Shown one piece after another: positions 1 to 9,647 of a stretch of DNA of 64,000 bases. Source of the DNA: Berkiella sp964496435 (lineage in GTDB: Bacteria > Pseudomonadota > Gammaproteobacteria > Berkiellales > Berkiellaceae); contig CAZBZP010000001.1 of NCBI GenBank assembly GCA_964496435.1, forward strand, positions 310,001 to 374,000, in the 5' to 3' direction. A program made the position numbers and the translations under genes. Within the stretch, counting starts at the first letter, position 1. Every line of letters starts with the position of its first letter. The notes under the pieces are model-generated. The model did not search any database. It was not told where the DNA came from and saw nothing but the letters and a program-made list of their open reading frames with translations.

Positions 1-720
1 ATTATCAATAGTGTTATTGATAGCACCCTCTATCAGGCCTTTTATGATGGCTTTCTTAAGATCTATCCTGTTTTGAGCCAACATCAAAACCGTTTTGTTT
101 TCGTTATTAAAAATTGTTAAATCTGCGCCTAAACTAACGAGTTTTTGGATGATGGATAATCTTTCATTTTTAGGATATGCCCCTTCATTATATGAGACAG
201 CAATATGAAGAGGAGTAGATTTACCTTTATCACTTTGCACATTAAGATCGCTTGTAACACCATATTCAACAAGCAAATCAACTATTTCTGGTTCTGCAAA
301 TGATCCAAATCCACCACAAGCTAGATGTAAAACGTTATAACCTAAATCAATTTGCTTGTGAACATCAGCACCATTTTCAAGTAAAACCTTTACGAGTGGA
401 TATATTCCTTTGCTTCCAATAGCCCCATGTAATGGGGTAGTAAATTCTGTGCCACCATTAACATTAGCACCATACTGAAGTAACAATTTGGCGACTTGTA
501 CTGCCTTTTCATGATTATAATCGCTACGATAACTAGCTAATAAATCTAATGGAGATTGATAATATTTTGGAAATATATCGTCATCCCAATCACTTCTATC
601 ACGTAGTGTTAAATAGTTGGGATCGGCTCCTTGCGCTAATAATGATTCAACTGCTTGAACGTCTTCATCGATGCAAGCTTGAATGAGTTTTTCATTTAAG
701 GTGTTTAATTCATCAGACAT
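1..720 (-). CDS. Ankyrin-repeat protein, 3' end cut by window edge
   Basis: The reading frame starts at ATG 720 (protein begins MSDELNTLNEKLIQA), preceded by GGAGAAA as a good ribosome binding site, and stays open to base 1, so the C-terminus lies outside the window. About 240 residues are visible. They contain several ankyrin-type units: VESLLAQGADPN near residue 25, a PLHGAIGSKG unit, VLHLACGG, and TPLHIAVSYNEG. Ankyrin repeats are protein-protein interaction modules and in intracellular bacteria are common in proteins delivered to the host. There is no signal peptide or membrane segment. It is co-oriented with the next four genes. The function and partner cannot be read from the sequence. 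Confidence 0.85.
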   Translation of the reverse strand, partial: MSDELNTLNEKLIQACIDEDVQAVESLLAQGADPNYLTLRDRSDWDDDIFPKYYQSPLDLLASYRSDYNHEKAVQVAKLLLQYGANVNGGTEFTTPLHGAIGSKGIYPLVKVLLENGADVHKQIDLGYNVLHLACGGFGSFAEPEIVDLLVEYGVTSDLNVQSDKGKSTPLHIAVSYNEGAYPKNERLSIIQKLVSLGADLTIFNNENKTVLMLAQNRIDLKKAIIKGLIEGAINNTIDN

Positions 721-740
721 GAGATTTCTCCAAAACTACA

Positions 741-791
741 AGAAGATAGCCTCCGCAGTGTATCCAGCCGACAGCTGGATACACATCTTCT
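741..791 (-). promoter_or_regulatory. Intergenic stem-loop before the ankyrin gene
   Basis: A perfect 10-bp inverted repeat (GTGTATCCAG, 7-nt loop, CTGGATACAC at 758-784) lies between the 85-residue peptide gene and the ankyrin gene. Outer arms AGAAGAT/ATCTTCT (741-747 and 785-791) extend it across a 10-nt bulge. On the minus strand no T-tract follows the stem, so it is not a classical intrinsic terminator. It could act as an mRNA-processing or stability element, or a weak attenuator. Confidence 0.5.
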
Positions 792-811
792 TTAAAAAGG
801 GGAATTAAACT

Positions 812-1069
812 TTAACTAAAAAAGTTTTCTGGAAGTACATACGTACATCCTTCAGTTGCGGAAAGCATGGAAGGAAATGCATAGGGTATATATTCTCCAT
901 TTACTAAGACAATACCATCAGAAAAAAACATAACATTATTTTCTGAGTTAATTTTATAAAAAAAATCCTGATTTTCTTTTAAATTCAACAAATATCGCCC
1001 ATCTTCTAAATGGCTCATCAACAAACCACCGTAAATTTGATTTGTTTGGTTAATGTCAAGTGTATACAT
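812..1069 (-). CDS. Small protein with double-glycine-type leader
   Basis: This 85-residue ORF has a strong ribosome binding site (AAGGAG, 5 nt before ATG 1069), so it is probably translated. Its first 15 residues, MYTLDINQTNQIYGG, resemble the double-glycine leaders of class II bacteriocins and microcins, for example the colicin V leader. It has hydrophobic residues at -12, -10 and -4 and GG at -2/-1; position -7 (Thr) is atypical. Cleavage after GG would release a 70-residue acidic, aromatic-rich peptide with a single Cys. That product is not Gly/Ala-rich as most bacteriocins are, and no C39-peptidase ABC exporter is in the window. It may instead be an unrelated small protein. The family is not recognised. 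Confidence 0.6.
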   Translation of the reverse strand: MYTLDINQTNQIYGGLLMSHLEDGRYLLNLKENQDFFYKINSENNVMFFSDGIVLVNGEYIPYAFPSMLSATEGCTYVLPENFFS

Positions 1070-1125
1070 TTTATCTCCTTAACTTGCAAAACTACCTATA
1101 AAATTTTTTTGAGTTATCTTGTGAT

Positions 1126-1239
1126 TTAAAATTGAATTTCAATCGCTTTTTGCAGCTCAATTCCACCCTTCTCTAATTTTGGATAGATGCCTTTAAATCT
1201 CTGAATAAAATCAAAGAAACCGCCATTATTAGTTAACAG
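1126..1239 (-). pseudogene. Possible C-terminal remnant of a decayed ORF
   Basis: A 37-codon open stretch between an in-frame TAG (1240-1242) and TAA (1126-1128) has no ATG, GTG or TTG start. Read from the first codon it ends ...IELQKAIEIQF, and it contains FFDFIQRFKGIYPKLEKGG, an amphipathic, protein-like sequence. It starts 14 bases downstream of the zinc-ribbon gene. It could be the tail of a deleted gene or chance coding-like sequence; the evidence is only its protein-like composition. Confidence 0.3.
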
Positions 1240-1253
1240 CTAATGAGGTAATA

Positions 1254-1730
1254 TTATTTCCCCATTTGCTGCAATTCTTTTAATAAAGCATCCTCAACCA
1301 GTGATTTTTTTTCAGCCTGCGATAAGCTATCCCAATGAAGATGGCTAACCGCTTTGATATCGACCTCAACTGGTTTAATTGGACGTATCTGTTGCCAATT
1401 GACGACTTTTCTACTGCCGCATTTGGGGCAGAGAGGATTTAAATTCATTTCAAAGGCACTGCCATCCTCAGCTTTATCGCAAGTAATGGCAAATATTCGC
1501 TGCTCTAAACTGACTATTAAACTTAAGTTTGTTTGAGGAGTAATAGCTTTATTTTCTTCAACTATTTTAATTAGTTCAGCAAAAGCTTTATCTTCAGGAG
1601 CAAACAAATAACGCAGTTCATCTTTTGAATTTCTTAAAATAAATTCACCATAACTGAATTCATCATCTAGTTCTAGTGTTTCAAAAGTGTTCCCGCATTC
1701 ACAGGTACATTTCCACCTAAATAATTGCAT
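1254..1730 (-). CDS. Zinc-ribbon protein, candidate immunity partner of the upstream giant protein
   Basis: This 158-residue protein carries an N-terminal Cys cluster (KCTCECGN, residues 7-14) and a CPKCGS knuckle near residue 102, which together could bind one zinc ion. The middle section is acidic and the end is helical. It starts 12 bases after the stop of the giant ankyrin/RES-like gene on the same strand, so it is very likely co-transcribed. A small gene directly behind a C-terminal toxin-like domain is the usual arrangement of polymorphic toxins and their immunity proteins, and that role is inferred here from position only. The ribosome binding site (AAAGAG) is weak. No family is recognised beyond the zinc ribbon, and a regulatory or chaperone role is also possible. 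Confidence 0.7.
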   Translation of the reverse strand: MQLFRWKCTCECGNTFETLELDDEFSYGEFILRNSKDELRYLFAPEDKAFAELIKIVEENKAITPQTNLSLIVSLEQRIFAITCDKAEDGSAFEMNLNPLCPKCGSRKVVNWQQIRPIKPVEVDIKAVSHLHWDSLSQAEKKSLVEDALLKELQQMGK

Positions 1731-1742
1731 AACTTATACTCT

Positions 1743-4700
1743 TTATTTTTTTTGCTTAAATATAGATTGTAAGATTTCACTAGGTACTACCATTTGTGGT
1801 TTTAACTTATCAAAATCTTTAAGAAGCGCTAAATTAATATTGCCAGCATGCCTCTCTGAAGGATATTTAATGGCATTATAACCCTGCTCTATTGCTTTAG
1901 CCCTCAATTGAGGATACTTGTCGCTCATGCTTGGAAAATAGTCAAAAGCCGCAGCAATTTTAGGCTTGGTCAAATCTAAAATTCTCAGTTGGTTTGTGTC
2001 TATTGTATATCTTATTGTATGAGTGGCAATAGCGCCGTGATGATTTAATTCATAAAGCGTGGTATCAGCCACTTCGGATAAATAAAGTGCCTCTCCAAAT
2101 CTAGAGCCTGGGTTTAAAAATCTTGGGTTAACGCCTTGCAATATACTCTGTGCATTAGTTGGTGAGGTGACGCTATGGTATAAATCAATATTGCTGGGTC
2201 CGGGGCGTCGTGAAGCACGACCTGCTATCCCCCCAAAAATCAAAGGCAGCACTACGTTGGAGATGGCTTCTGTTCTTTCTACGCCACCATTTTGTAATGG
2301 CATTACGACATCATGATGAAATGCAATGCCCCGTTCACGATTGCGTTGGCGAGCATCTTCGGTGGATACACCTAGAACTTGATCGCCGATAGCATTATAG
2401 CCATCCCATGCCTGCAAAGCAGCGCCTTCCGCCATTTCAAGGGGGTAACTTAAAACGTCAAGTCCAATTCCTATGAGCCCACCAAGGCTGCGTCCAATAG
2501 CTAGTAGATGATCATCAATGGTTGTGCGTCTTGTCCCTGCAGTATAGTACGTCGAAAAACCAGGTATTTTTACTGGTGAAATTAATGAATTAAAAAGATC
2601 TACGCGAGCATTACTGGCGCTTACTTTAGATAGTAAACTTTCTGGCTCTGTCCTACCATAGATAGCCCCAGAGCGCGTCGTACGTACATTAGGGTCAACA
2701 CTTATTGCGGTAGAAGCAGAAGCAATTGCTACTGGCGGATTAATTGTTGCTTGATTAGCCATTGTTGTCGCTGCTCTTAATGGCATATACGTTGATGTTG
2801 CTCCTAATGCTAATGAAGGCATATAAGTACGCAGCGGTAATACCGGCTCTGATGCACTTGTTGCAGCTCTTTGACTCAACAATGGAGGTTGTACTGGTGC
2901 CTTGTCGGGTGACCATGACATTAACCATCGCATCGCAAAGGAAGCATTATATGTCTGGGGAGCAGGAGCTGGTACTTCTGCTGCATGCGCTGCAGGCACT
3001 AATAAATTGAGAAATCTTATTCCAATCGGTGTGCTACCAGGATTCGGTTCACGTCGCTCAACATTCTCTAACGCTTGCGTTAGAGAAGATATTCTTTGTG
3101 GGTTTAAAGGTCCTAAAGGAGTTGCCTTGGGATCCAAAACAGGGTTTTGAATGGGTAATGAGGGTTGTTTAGCCGTAGGCAAAACTTGCACCTTAGAGGT
3201 TGGCAATCTTTGAGGGATTGTAGGAGGGCTCAGTAAAGGCACAACCGTTGTTGGTGGTTTCCAGGGTGCATGAGGGAAAATCGTCGGCAAAGGTGCTCCA
3301 GATAATTTTGTAGCGTTCACCGGCACTGCTGAGCTTGGATGATAAACGGGATCGTTTGCCCATGTCTTCTCAGGAAGTTGAAAGAGTACAGGAGCTGGCT
3401 TAAAACTTGCTAAGTTAAACTGCTGTTGATGAGTGAATCCTCCTCCAACGCCAGAAGAATTGACAACTACTCCCACTCCATTTTGAGCGGCACCTGCCAA
3501 AATTACTTTTCCAACATGAACCGCAGCATTGCCAACCTTATGTAAAATGCGACTGAGACCATGACGCTTTTTCTTTGGCGCTGGACTTGACTCAGGAACT
3601 GGCGCAGGTGTGACTGGGACAGGTTTTGGTGCTTCCCATTTGCAAATTTCATTTTCAGAAACAATGCGCGCATTTTCCTGCAGAGTTTGAACAATTACGT
3701 TGCTAACGGCATCAAGGTTATTGTTTGCGAACGCACCTGTCAGTGTTGTCTCTAATGCTTTCCAATCTATGTTGAGCAGAGCTTCACTAGAGTCAAAGCT
3801 TAAACTTCTTTGAAGTTGCGCAACAGCGCTAGCACTCACCATTTCTGAATGGTGTTGTATGCCATTTGCGTCGTGATGAGCGATAGCCTCACTGATTGCC
3901 GTTTGTGTTATGCCTGTCGCAATTTGCTTCTCAACGATATTTTTTTCAAGTGCAATACTTTCCGCCGTAAGAGGTGAACTTTGCAGTCGTAAGGACAACG
4001 CTGTTACTTCAGCAAGTTTAGCATCTACAGTCGGCTTTGCTAAGAAAAGATATTTATAATCAAGCAACCAATTGGCTAACAAGTCACATTTAAATATTTT
4101 TTGATGGCTTGGGTTTAAGCTTTGACTTTGATCGTTAAGTATTTCTGCACTCAGGCCCACTTGGCCTAATAAAGCTAAGACTTGTTTATTTGCTTGTTCT
4201 GGGTGGGCAGCCTTCCAAAATAAATCTTCGTTTGACGCTAACTGTTGATTAAATTTCTCTTCAAATGATTTTTGATCTTCCCCTGCCAAGGTTTGTTGGA
4301 ATTGATTTTTTGCCACATCAAGCTTTTGCTGTTCGTTATTCAAATGTGTTAAAACATTTTGATAGTGTGACTTTTCTGCCTCTATCTTTATCTTTAAGGC
4401 TTGCGCCATTAAAACAAAATTGGCTCTATAATCATTTCTCAGCGCCAACCAAAGTTCCGTTACTTTGAGCTCCAATGCAGGTTGCGGTTTGCGAGTATCT
4501 TGAGCGTCGACAAAGGTTGATTCCATCCTGTGCATAGCTTCAGGTTCATCAATTGCACCGGTTGCTACAATTTGATCGATAATATGTTTAGCAACAGCAG
4601 TGGGATTATTATATCCATGCGCAAGAAGTGCGTTATAAACAGCCTCTTTAGCAATAAACCTTCCAGGATTATCAATTTTATAAATTTTGTCGTTAATTAC

Positions 4701-7700
4701 CTTTAACTGAGCCAATAAGCCATTATACGCATATTCAGACTGTTCTGTTGCTAAACGAGCATCAAATACCGATGTTACAGCTTGATTTAAGATGATGGAC
4801 TTATCAAGATGATCACTATGCTGATTCTTTAGTTGAGTTAAAGACTCATTTACTTCTGATTGTCGTTTAATTTCATTTTTATCATATTCTGCTTTTTCAA
4901 GTGGAGTGATGACTTCTAAGAACGCCTGTTCAGCCTGTTGTAAAGCTTTGGTACATTTTTGCAGTTCAGATTCTGCGTCATCTAATTTGTTTTGAGCCGC
5001 GAGTCTTTCCTGTTCATTTGAACCAAGTTTGTCTTGATAGCTTAGTTCAAGTTGTGCTATTTCTTTATTGACTTGAGCTTGAAATTGATTATCGCTCGCT
5101 GTTTTTAATGCCTCAGTTTGGATCCCTTTAGGGGATTGAGCCCAAGCTTGTTGGATGCGTGTTTCAAGTTGACCTTTCTGAAGAACAAGCGCTTCATAGA
5201 CTGAATGTGCCAACTCATGTGCCTGTTTTGCTTTATCCAGTTGTTGACCTGCCGCTATTTTGCATTGTTCTTCAGTCTCCTCACATTTATTAAATGCATC
5301 TTTTGCTCTATTGAGTTCTTCATTAGTGGTTGATTGGTCTAATTCTGCTTCATGAACTTTATTGTTTAATAATTGTAATTGGGTTTGCATGAGATACTGC
5401 AAGGCTGTATTACGATAACTACCTTCTGAGAGTGCATTTTCGTATATCCACGCTTCAATATCTTGAATTAATTGTTCTCTATAATTAGCAATCTCACGTT
5501 GTGCATATTGAAGCTTGGAAAATAGAATGTCAGCTGAAGAAACGACGCCTTGTACGGGCGCAAGTATTTCGCAACCTAATGTCAAGAAATGGGTTAATTT
5601 GTTATAACTCTCAAAGCTTTTGAGGGTTGAATTAAAATTTTCAATTTGCTGACTTGCTGCATCTATCGCATTATGTTCAGCCAAACCAACTAATTGATAT
5701 AAGTCGTTTTGCAATTGAGTGATTGAATGCATCGACTGTACAAATTGTTCTCCTCTTGCTTTACCTAATATACTAATCCAAATGTCATAGCCTTTATTTA
5801 ATTCGTAATTAAAGGATGGATTATTAGGATCTAAAGTAGCGGTTTTGGCATAGTAATGATATGCATCCACAAGGCCCATGCCAATTTCACGGCCCATAAA
5901 GTACGATGCTGCTTGCAATTGTTTATTGTCAGTGAAATTAGTAGCTAAATTGGCTAAAAGCAAACTGGTCGAGTATCCAACTGTTTTACGTATAGGGCTT
6001 GTAGCCCAATCCGAGAGCCGCACTACAGAAAGGCCGGCTGCAACTGTATTTGAGGTAAGAGACGCCACACTATCTAGCCCTTTTTCTATTGTCCAATGCG
6101 TATAGTTATGAACAAAAGGTTTGGCGCTATAATAGAGTGTTGAGACTCCGTTGATAACGGGAAATGTTGAACAGGAGATTAATTGTTGAGCCAAAACCAG
6201 TGCCATCGGCACAGGACCTGCTGCATAACACATGACTGCAGGCAAAACCATACGGCCGCCATTTAAAACCTGGAAAATAAGCGTTTGTTCTAATTCTGAG
6301 CTAAATTCATTTTGCTTTTGTATATACTCATGCGTTCTTTTTGCAATTCCTTTTGAGGTATTTGGCCCTGCAACTTGTCGAGCGCCTTTAGTAACCAAAT
6401 AGTCCATCACTTTTTGTTGTTTGTTATTCTCTGCAAGCAGCCATGCTGTTTCACCTTTTTCAGTTTTTGCTTCTATATTAAAATTTGCTATTGGAGTAGA
6501 AGCTATTATGCCTGGGTGTGGAACGACAACCTCCATGATATGGCGGACAATGTCAAGATGCCCCAGTTGCGCTGCGATATGCAAGGGCGTTAATCCTAAT
6601 TCATTCGCTGCAAAAGGGTAATAAGATCTGCGTGCAACAGTACTAAAATAATTTAGTTCACCGTGAAATGCAAAATAGTGCAGTAAGGTATTGCCAAGAG
6701 ATGAAATAGTGCCGTCTACATCGATGGATTGATTAGCTGTTATTTGGAGATCTACTATTTTTTTGATAAGAGGAGCGCAACCAAACTCTAACGCCAACCA
6801 TAAAGTGTCAGCTGTCTTCACCGTAATTTTGTTTGTATGCATTCGGCTTTGAACAAAACTAGGATGAACACAGCGACTTATAACAGCATTGCCTTGTTGT
6901 AGCTCATCAAATGCTTCGACATGTTTTCCAATAGTAGCCATATGCAAAGGTGTAAGGCCATCTTTATTTATATGATCTAAATAAGCACCATGCCCTAGTA
7001 AAATTCTTATGCCCACAACATTGTTATTATTTGCTGCTAGATGAAGTGCAGTTAAGTTTTTCGCATCCTGATGTTTAACATCAGCTCTTTTTAAAATAAG
7101 ATGCTCAAGCAAATCATTGTTGCTAAGAGCCGCGGCTAAAAATAGCGGTGTTTGTCCCTCTCTATTCGTTACATCTACAGACATACCTGCGTTGATTAAC
7201 AAATTTATTAATTCTTTGGTTCCCTCAGTGCCTTCTAAAACAACATAATGCAATAGAGAATTTTGCTCTTCATCATGCTCTGTTAGCAGATTAGGATGTT
7301 GTGTAATTAAACGCGTAAGTTGAGGAATATCGTTTACGGAAATAGCCTCCAAAGCAAATTCAAAATTATCATGTGCATTATTGTTAGTCAAAATTTCTAT
7401 CACTGCGGAATGATTCTTTTGTTTGGCCAATCGATGGGCGGATTGATGAAATTTGTTCTTTGCTCGTAAATTAATGGGTTTGATAGCCTGCGCTTGCGCC
7501 CTAGCACAGATATATGCTACTACTTCAACATGGCCTCTCTCAGCTGCAAGATGTAAAGGTTGATTCCCTTGATTATCTAGCGTATCAAGCGTTGCACCTA
7601 TGCTGAGTAAAAACTTAAGAACTTCAAGTTGACCACCTTGTGCTGCACTATGAATAGCGGTTCTTCCATTATCGTCATAACATCCTACGATTTGTTGTGG

Positions 7701-9647
7701 AGAAAATTCATTCGACCATTTTTGAAGCAGCTCAAGCCAACCAAAATGAGCGGCGAGATGTATCGCGGTACGCCCATCAGAAATTCCTACTTCTGCTAAA
7801 TTATGAAGTCCTAAATCCACCAGACGAATACTACTGGCCGTCAAGCGAGTGCGCATCCAAACTTTTTTTGGAAAAATAAATGTTGAAATTAATTCTTTTT
7901 GAGCGAGTTCTAAAGCGATCCATAAAGGTGATAGATGTTCGGCAATTTTTTGTTCTGGAAATAGCCTTTTCATGCTTTGAGGATCTGCATTAATATATTG
8001 ATCTGCACCCGCTGCCAAAATCAATTTGACATTTTCTATCCTGCTCATGAGCGTCGAATAGTGTAATGCAGTAAGGCCCCATTGATCTTGTTGATCAAGT
8101 TTAGCAAGAGAAAATCCGGGTAACCTAAGTAGAAGCTGGATATTCTCCTGAGAAGGATGAGAAGCTGCATAATGTAAGGGCGTTCTCTTCACGTTGTTCT
8201 GAAGGCCCATATCATAATTAACGACTAAGTTATTATTGGCAAATAAGGTAGCAAGCATTTGGGGAACTGAAGAAGAGGCGGCATAATGCAACGGTGTTTC
8301 ACCCGCAGCATCTTGTTTAGTCATATCAAGACCATAATAACTTGTTTTGCGCTTAAACCATCCAAGCTGCGTGGCCTTCTCAAGTTCAATTTGAATGATG
8401 CCCTCTAATATTCTCACTGTTCCTAAAGCACAAACTAAATGCAATGGCGAAACCTTTTTAGCATTGGTTTCATATATACTTTTTCCTGCTCGTATTAAAC
8501 GTAGTGCTTTCTCAATCTGATTTTGGCGAACAGCATTGTGAAGCTCGCTATCACCCGTGATATCATCAATTGGACTTAGTTCGGATTTTATTTTTTCTTT
8601 CCAATTTGAACCCGGCTCATTCATTTCAGAAGGGATTGCAGCAGCATATCTGAGCACCGAATTTAGTAATTCATATTTATTTTCTGTAGCCAGCGTATAT
8701 AGCAATGTATTGCGAATTTCTGGACTTTCATTAAAAAAGCGGAGTAAGGCTGATATGTCGCAAGATGAAATTGCTGAATTTAAGGCCTCTTTTTTTCGAC
8801 TATCTAATTCCCTGCGATTGTTTATTTCCTGGCGTAACTGAGAAATGGATTGTTGTGCGAATAATGATGTTCCATACTTCCAGAGCGTATCTTGAATCGT
8901 TTGTTGTTGCACAAATTCAACCTTTGGCTGCCAATGGTTATTTGTACATACGGCCGTTAATTGACCTAGTGGATGATCCCCGGTAAAACCGTTATTGCCT
9001 CCATCAATTTCTGAGTTTGCGCCCATGACACGCAAATGAATATGTAAATCCGAACTGAGCAGCGACAGTTCCTCTGCTGTGATCATGGGGCAGTTTTCTT
9101 CAATGCGTCCCATATATTCACAATAGTGAGGATACGCGCTGCGTTGCCAATAATTTTCAAGGTTTCTCTTTTCAGATGCCCTATCAAATTTTTGTTTTTT
9201 TTGTCGTGAAGTTAGATTTCTGCAGTCATGCTTAAACTGTTCAAAATAGCTTTTATTGCTATTAAAGACATTCAGATACTCATTTTCTGAAGGGACTTCT
9301 CCTTCGATGACATATTGTCTCAAGGCTGCGCTGAATGTCTGAAATAAACGATCTCGATAATCGTGATTTGAAAGCAAAACCTTTCTGAGGTGTATGCGCA
9401 GAGCAGGGATCCAGAAAATTTGTTGATCTTGTGGGTGATGATAAGATTTTACTATCTGGGTTATCTTTTCCCAGTTCAAGGTGAGGTCTTGATAAACGTT
9501 CCGAAAGCTTTCCAATAAGCTTTGACCACCTTGCGAATTAGCATAAGTTGACCATTCTGGTGATTCTAATTTGCTAGTTAATACAGTTGAAACACTTGCA
9601 AGAGCGCAGCCGTTTTTCCACGTTGTTGTAGTCAGAGGATACTTCAT
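1743..9647 (-). CDS. Giant multidomain ankyrin protein with protease-like N-terminus and RES/ART-like C-terminus
   Basis: The gene encodes about 2634 residues from ATG 9647. This start has AAGGA 6 nt upstream and overlaps the stop of a small upstream ORF as ATGA; an ATG at 9653 touches the AAGGA and is unlikely. Order of parts: residues 1-245 contain NGCALASVSTVL (Cys about 14) and a late CTNNHW (His about 238), in the Cys-then-His order of OTU/C39-like cysteine proteases. Ankyrin repeats run from about 360 to 1087. A hydrophobic stretch lies near 1123-1155 and a long coiled coil at about 1330-1800. A Pro/Ala-rich linker (about 2005-2315) contains PKKKRHG. The last 150 residues hold LYHSV and RFGEALYLSE...TTLYEL, matching the Arg, Tyr and Glu (Tyr+11) of RES/ADP-ribosyltransferase folds. 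It is probably an exported effector or toxin. The domain assignments are motif-based inference. Confidence 0.85.
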   Translation of the reverse strand: MKYPLTTTTWKNGCALASVSTVLTSKLESPEWSTYANSQGGQSLLESFRNVYQDLTLNWEKITQIVKSYHHPQDQQIFWIPALRIHLRKVLLSNHDYRDRLFQTFSAALRQYVIEGEVPSENEYLNVFNSNKSYFEQFKHDCRNLTSRQKKQKFDRASEKRNLENYWQRSAYPHYCEYMGRIEENCPMITAEELSLLSSDLHIHLRVMGANSEIDGGNNGFTGDHPLGQLTAVCTNNHWQPKVEFVQQQTIQDTLWKYGTSLFAQQSISQLRQEINNRRELDSRKKEALNSAISSCDISALLRFFNESPEIRNTLLYTLATENKYELLNSVLRYAAAIPSEMNEPGSNWKEKIKSELSPIDDITGDSELHNAVRQNQIEKALRLIRAGKSIYETNAKKVSPLHLVCALGTVRILEGIIQIELEKATQLGWFKRKTSYYGLDMTKQDAAGETPLHYAASSSVPQMLATLFANNNLVVNYDMGLQNNVKRTPLHYAASHPSQENIQLLLRLPGFSLAKLDQQDQWGLTALHYSTLMSRIENVKLILAAGADQYINADPQSMKRLFPEQKIAEHLSPLWIALELAQKELISTFIFPKKVWMRTRLTASSIRLVDLGLHNLAEVGISDGRTAIHLAAHFGWLELLQKWSNEFSPQQIVGCYDDNGRTAIHSAAQGGQLEVLKFLLSIGATLDTLDNQGNQPLHLAAERGHVEVVAYICARAQAQAIKPINLRAKNKFHQSAHRLAKQKNHSAVIEILTNNNAHDNFEFALEAISVNDIPQLTRLITQHPNLLTEHDEEQNSLLHYVVLEGTEGTKELINLLINAGMSVDVTNREGQTPLFLAAALSNNDLLEHLILKRADVKHQDAKNLTALHLAANNNNVVGIRILLGHGAYLDHINKDGLTPLHMATIGKHVEAFDELQQGNAVISRCVHPSFVQSRMHTNKITVKTADTLWLALEFGCAPLIKKIVDLQITANQSIDVDGTISSLGNTLLHYFAFHGELNYFSTVARRSYYPFAANELGLTPLHIAAQLGHLDIVRHIMEVVVPHPGIIASTPIANFNIEAKTEKGETAWLLAENNKQQKVMDYLVTKGARQVAGPNTSKGIAKRTHEYIQKQNEFSSELEQTLIFQVLNGGRMVLPAVMCYAAGPVPMALVLAQQLISCSTFPVINGVSTLYYSAKPFVHNYTHWTIEKGLDSVASLTSNTVAAGLSVVRLSDWATSPIRKTVGYSTSLLLANLATNFTDNKQLQAASYFMGREIGMGLVDAYHYYAKTATLDPNNPSFNYELNKGYDIWISILGKARGEQFVQSMHSITQLQNDLYQLVGLAEHNAIDAASQQIENFNSTLKSFESYNKLTHFLTLGCEILAPVQGVVSSADILFSKLQYAQREIANYREQLIQDIEAWIYENALSEGSYRNTALQYLMQTQLQLLNNKVHEAELDQSTTNEELNRAKDAFNKCEETEEQCKIAAGQQLDKAKQAHELAHSVYEALVLQKGQLETRIQQAWAQSPKGIQTEALKTASDNQFQAQVNKEIAQLELSYQDKLGSNEQERLAAQNKLDDAESELQKCTKALQQAEQAFLEVITPLEKAEYDKNEIKRQSEVNESLTQLKNQHSDHLDKSIILNQAVTSVFDARLATEQSEYAYNGLLAQLKVINDKIYKIDNPGRFIAKEAVYNALLAHGYNNPTAVAKHIIDQIVATGAIDEPEAMHRMESTFVDAQDTRKPQPALELKVTELWLALRNDYRANFVLMAQALKIKIEAEKSHYQNVLTHLNNEQQKLDVAKNQFQQTLAGEDQKSFEEKFNQQLASNEDLFWKAAHPEQANKQVLALLGQVGLSAEILNDQSQSLNPSHQKIFKCDLLANWLLDYKYLFLAKPTVDAKLAEVTALSLRLQSSPLTAESIALEKNIVEKQIATGITQTAISEAIAHHDANGIQHHSEMVSASAVAQLQRSLSFDSSEALLNIDWKALETTLTGAFANNNLDAVSNVIVQTLQENARIVSENEICKWEAPKPVPVTPAPVPESSPAPKKKRHGLSRILHKVGNAAVHVGKVILAGAAQNGVGVVVNSSGVGGGFTHQQQFNLASFKPAPVLFQLPEKTWANDPVYHPSSAVPVNATKLSGAPLPTIFPHAPWKPPTTVVPLLSPPTIPQRLPTSKVQVLPTAKQPSLPIQNPVLDPKATPLGPLNPQRISSLTQALENVERREPNPGSTPIGIRFLNLLVPAAHAAEVPAPAPQTYNASFAMRWLMSWSPDKAPVQPPLLSQRAATSASEPVLPLRTYMPSLALGATSTYMPLRAATTMANQATINPPVAIASASTAISVDPNVRTTRSGAIYGRTEPESLLSKVSASNARVDLFNSLISPVKIPGFSTYYTAGTRRTTIDDHLLAIGRSLGGLIGIGLDVLSYPLEMAEGAALQAWDGYNAIGDQVLGVSTEDARQRNRERGIAFHHDVVMPLQNGGVERTEAISNVVLPLIFGGIAGRASRRPGPSNIDLYHSVTSPTNAQSILQGVNPRFLNPGSRFGEALYLSEVADTTLYELNHHGAIATHTIRYTIDTNQLRILDLTKPKIAAAFDYFPSMSDKYPQLRAKAIEQGYNAIKYPSERHAGNINLALLKDFDKLKPQMVVPSEILQSIFKQKK

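Noticed and set aside
741..791. Intrinsic terminator after the 85-residue peptide gene
   Set aside because: The stem is good, but no T-tract follows on the transcribed strand, so it is reported only as a stem-loop.
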